From: Arthrobacter sp.
Lineage (GTDB): Bacteria > Actinomycetota > Actinomycetes > Actinomycetales > Micrococcaceae
NCBI GenBank assembly: GCA_025464925.1
Contig: JAODMS010000102.1
Coordinates: forward strand, 1-18,963
Length of the DNA stretch: 18,963 nucleotides
Direction: 5' to 3'
The notes under the pieces were generated by a model. The model had not been told where the DNA came from, did no database searches, and worked only from the letters and a program-made list of their open reading frames with translations. The position numbers and the translations under genes were made by a program. Shown here in pieces: positions 17,072-18,963 of this stretch (positions are counted from its first letter, which is position 1; every line of letters begins with the position of its first letter).

Positions 17072-18436
17072 ATGAAATTGGAATCCGGATTCCTGCTGAG
17101 CGGGCGCTACCGGATTGAAGGCCTCATTGGCCGGGGCAGCCAATCTACTGTTTACCGCGCGTATGACGAACTGCTGCAGCGCGAGGTGGCGGTCAAACTT
17201 TTCCGTACTGATGTGGACGATGTCGAGCACACCCGCAGGCAGGGCCAGGAAGTGCGGATCCTGGCCGGGATGAGCCACCATGCCCTGGTGACGCTGTTCG
17301 ACGCCGGCGCTGACCTGAGCGATCCGGACGCGCGGCTGACCTACCTCGTGATGGAGCTGGTCCGCGGCCCGGACCTGCGCCACCGCACCGCCCAGGGGCC
17401 CGTGTCCGCGGCGCACATGGCCCTGATCGGCCACGACCTGGCGGACGGGCTCTCCTACATCCACCACCACGGCATCGTCCACCGCGACATTAAGCCTGCG
17501 AACATCCTGCTCGTGGATTACAGCAACCAGGACCGCCGGCCCCGGGCCAAGCTCAGCGATTTCGGCGTCGCCGTCCTCGCTGAGGGCAGCAACCAGGCGG
17601 ACGAGTACGGCACGTCCGGCACACCGGCCTACCTGAGCCCGGAGCAGGCCGCAGGTGAACCTGCCGGAGCGCCCAGCGACGTGTATTCCCTCGGCCTCGT
17701 CCTGCTTGAGGGGCTGACCGGCAAGAGGGCTTACCCCGGTGCGCCCGTCCAGTCCGCCCTGGCGCGGCTGTTCCACGAGCCTCAAATTCCCAAGGAACTC
17801 GCACCCAAGTGGGTCGCGCTGCTCTCCTCCATGCTTGCCCGCGAGCCAGCCGAGCGCCCGGCCGCCCGCGAAGTCTCGCTGGCGCTGCGCCAGGAAGTCA
17901 TCAACGGATTCGGCCGCCACCGCCTCGACACCGCCCCGACGGCGAACGATGAGGAAGGCCGCATGCGCGCGGTCGAGCGGTACCGGATCCTCGACACCCC
18001 GGAGGACGGTGCCTTTGACCGGATCGCTGCCCTCGCCGCGCGGATATTTTCCGTGCCGGTGGCCATCGTCAGCGTGGTGGACCACGACCGGATCTGGTTC
18101 AAGGCCCACCACGGCACGGAGGTTTCGGCGATCGGCAGGGATCCGGGCCTGTGCGCTTCGGCGATCCTGCAGGACGAAACGTGGATCGTCGAAAATGCCG
18201 TCACGGATCCCCGCACCCTTGCCAACCCGCTGGTGGCGGGCGAGTTCGGGCTGCAGTTCTACGCCGGCGTACCGCTGCGCACCCCGGACGGCTACAACCT
18301 GGGTACCTTCTGCATCCTGGACCGGGAACCCCGGGCCTTCACCGCTGAGGACGCCCAGACGCTTAAGGACCTGGCCGCTATCGTCATGAACGACCTCGAA
18401 TTACGGCTGCAGAGCCGGGAGGCGATCGCCCGCTAG
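17072..18436 (+). CDS. Soluble Ser/Thr protein kinase fused to a C-terminal GAF domain
   Basis: A 454-residue two-domain protein. The N-terminal Hanks-type kinase domain (about 13-280) has all core motifs: glycine loop GRGSQSTVY (20-28), Lys42 in VAVKLF, Glu60, HRDIKPAN with catalytic Asp139, SDFG with Asp163, and activation segment GTPAYLSPEQ. The C-terminal GAF domain (about 296-445) resembles those at the N-terminus of sensor kinases and cyclases: RYRILDTPEDGAFDRIAALA, VSVVDHDRIWFK, YAGVPL, GTFCILD. There is no transmembrane helix or PASTA repeat, unlike PknB. It should phosphorylate proteins in the cytoplasm under control of a ligand or redox cue sensed by GAF; the cue is unknown. Cys361 and Cys414 are the only cysteines in the GAF part. 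Start is uncertain: GAGGGA (17047-17052) is 19 nt before ATG 17072, while TTG 17066, two codons earlier, is closer. It is convergent with the PucR-type gene. Confidence 0.9.
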   Translation: MKLESGFLLSGRYRIEGLIGRGSQSTVYRAYDELLQREVAVKLFRTDVDDVEHTRRQGQEVRILAGMSHHALVTLFDAGADLSDPDARLTYLVMELVRGPDLRHRTAQGPVSAAHMALIGHDLADGLSYIHHHGIVHRDIKPANILLVDYSNQDRRPRAKLSDFGVAVLAEGSNQADEYGTSGTPAYLSPEQAAGEPAGAPSDVYSLGLVLLEGLTGKRAYPGAPVQSALARLFHEPQIPKELAPKWVALLSSMLAREPAERPAAREVSLALRQEVINGFGRHRLDTAPTANDEEGRMRAVERYRILDTPEDGAFDRIAALAARIFSVPVAIVSVVDHDRIWFKAHHGTEVSAIGRDPGLCASAILQDETWIVENAVTDPRTLANPLVAGEFGLQFYAGVPLRTPDGYNLGTFCILDREPRAFTAEDAQTLKDLAAIVMNDLELRLQSREAIAR

Positions 18437-18438
18437 TT

Positions 18439-18458
18439 CCGGCGCCGGCTTTGGCCGG
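18439..18458. terminator. Convergent terminator between the kinase-GAF gene and the PucR-type gene
   Basis: Only 27 bp separate the two stop codons. They hold the palindrome CCGGCGCCGG (18439-18448) and an overlapping hairpin CCGGC-TTTG-GCCGG (18445-18458). Either could serve both strands. Confidence 0.45.
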
Positions 18459-18463
18459 GACGC

Positions 18464-18963
18464 CTAGCGCCGTCCGGCGCGGAGGGCCAGCTCCAGCTCG
18501 AACCGCGCCTTCGGATCCTCCAGGGCGTCACCGAAGAGCTCGCGCAGCTGCGCCGCCCGGTAGCCCACGGTCTGCGGATGGATTCCGAGTTCGGCCGCAA
18601 CCGGGCCGCGCTGGCCCCAGTGACGGAGCCAGGAGAGCAGTGTCTCCGCCAGCCGCTCGCGCTGGGCGGGGCGCAGTGTCTCCAAGGGCGCCAGCCGGCG
18701 GTTCGCCAGTTCGGTGATGGCCGAGGGTTCCGCGCCGAGAATCACCTGCGCCAGATGCTCGTCTGCCCAGATGGGCGGATCCTCGGCACCGTCGCGCGGC
18801 GGCAGCACGGAGGCCGCCAGTACGGCCAGCCGGAGGGAGTCCGGGACCTTCTCCCAGCCGCCGGCGGGCCCGACGGAAGCCCCGCGCCCCCGAAGCGCCT
18901 TTTCCAGCTCGGCGCGCGCGGCCTGTGACTTTCGCGCCGGAACCAGGGCCACGGCGTCGGTTT
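18464..18963 (-). CDS. PucR-type transcriptional regulator, C-terminal part (5' end outside window)
   Basis: The minus-strand frame stays open to the window edge, so the gene begins to the right. A GTG at 18952 is internal, since the codons before it read T-D-A in frame. The visible ~165 residues end with a PucR/CdaR-style helix-turn-helix: RLAETLLSWLRHWGQRG, then AAELGIHPQTVGYRAAQLRE and a terminal RFELELALRAGRR. In this family the helix-turn-helix is C-terminal and the N-terminal part (PucR or GGDEF-like) senses a purine-pathway or other metabolite. The preceding DAVALVPARKSQ and ILGAEPSAITELANRRLAPLETL fit the region before it. The regulated genes cannot be named from this window. Confidence 0.85.
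   Translation of the reverse strand, partial: TDAVALVPARKSQAARAELEKALRGRGASVGPAGGWEKVPDSLRLAVLAASVLPPRDGAEDPPIWADEHLAQVILGAEPSAITELANRRLAPLETLRPAQRERLAETLLSWLRHWGQRGPVAAELGIHPQTVGYRAAQLRELFGDALEDPKARFELELALRAGRR

Noticed and set aside
16973..18112. Minus-strand open frame opposite the kinase-GAF gene
   Set aside because: No recognisable domain, and the plus strand has all kinase motifs.

Overview
The window looks like chromosomal DNA of a high-GC Gram-positive bacterium of the order Micrococcales, most likely Arthrobacter or a close relative. This rests on the GC-rich third codon positions, TANNNT-type -10 elements and GTG starts. The gene families agree: Lsr2, ClpC, an ArgA-type acetyltransferase, DisA, a PucR-type regulator, and an actinobacterial MutY. 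No tRNA, rRNA, CRISPR array, insertion sequence or phage gene was seen.

Layout. Positions 1-183 hold the C-terminus of Lsr2, followed by a strong hairpin. Next is clpC (407-2893), the AAA+ unfoldase of the Clp protease, which carries an in-frame TAG inside its first Walker A motif; a tetraloop terminator follows it. Then come an S9 serine peptidase (3060-5192), an argA-like N-acetylglutamate synthase (5258-5767), a 536-bp gene-free stretch, and a tightly overlapping dhaK-dhaL-dhaM operon (6304-8617) for PTS-dependent dihydroxyacetone phosphorylation. On the minus strand is mutY (8709-9656). Divergent from it is a one-pass membrane protein of unknown function (9808-10509). A LacI-family regulator (minus, 10544-11569) and a GH127 beta-L-arabinofuranosidase (plus, 11803-13764) share a dense divergent control region. 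disA (minus, 13818-14894) makes c-di-AMP. Divergent from disA is prfC (15276-16889, release factor 3), then a soluble Ser/Thr kinase fused to a GAF domain (17072-18436). The C-terminal part of a PucR-type regulator enters from the right edge (minus, 18464-18963).

How it fits together. The lsr2-clpC and mutY-membrane protein-disA pieces belong to a housekeeping neighbourhood also found in mycobacteria. The dhaKLM operon and the lacI-GH127 pair look like carbon-use cargo placed within it. The lacI-GH127 pair reads as a self-contained module: a regulator next to its probable target, with a consensus promoter flanked by repeats.

Most worth a second look: the premature stop in clpC together with an abrupt change of codon usage in the same gene, which together raise the possibility of a sequence error or a mosaic/chimeric join; the repeat-rich lacI/GH127 control region; the kinase-GAF fusion; and probable leaderless promoters in front of argA and the membrane protein gene. 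I found no convincing new multi-gene defence or biosynthetic system.
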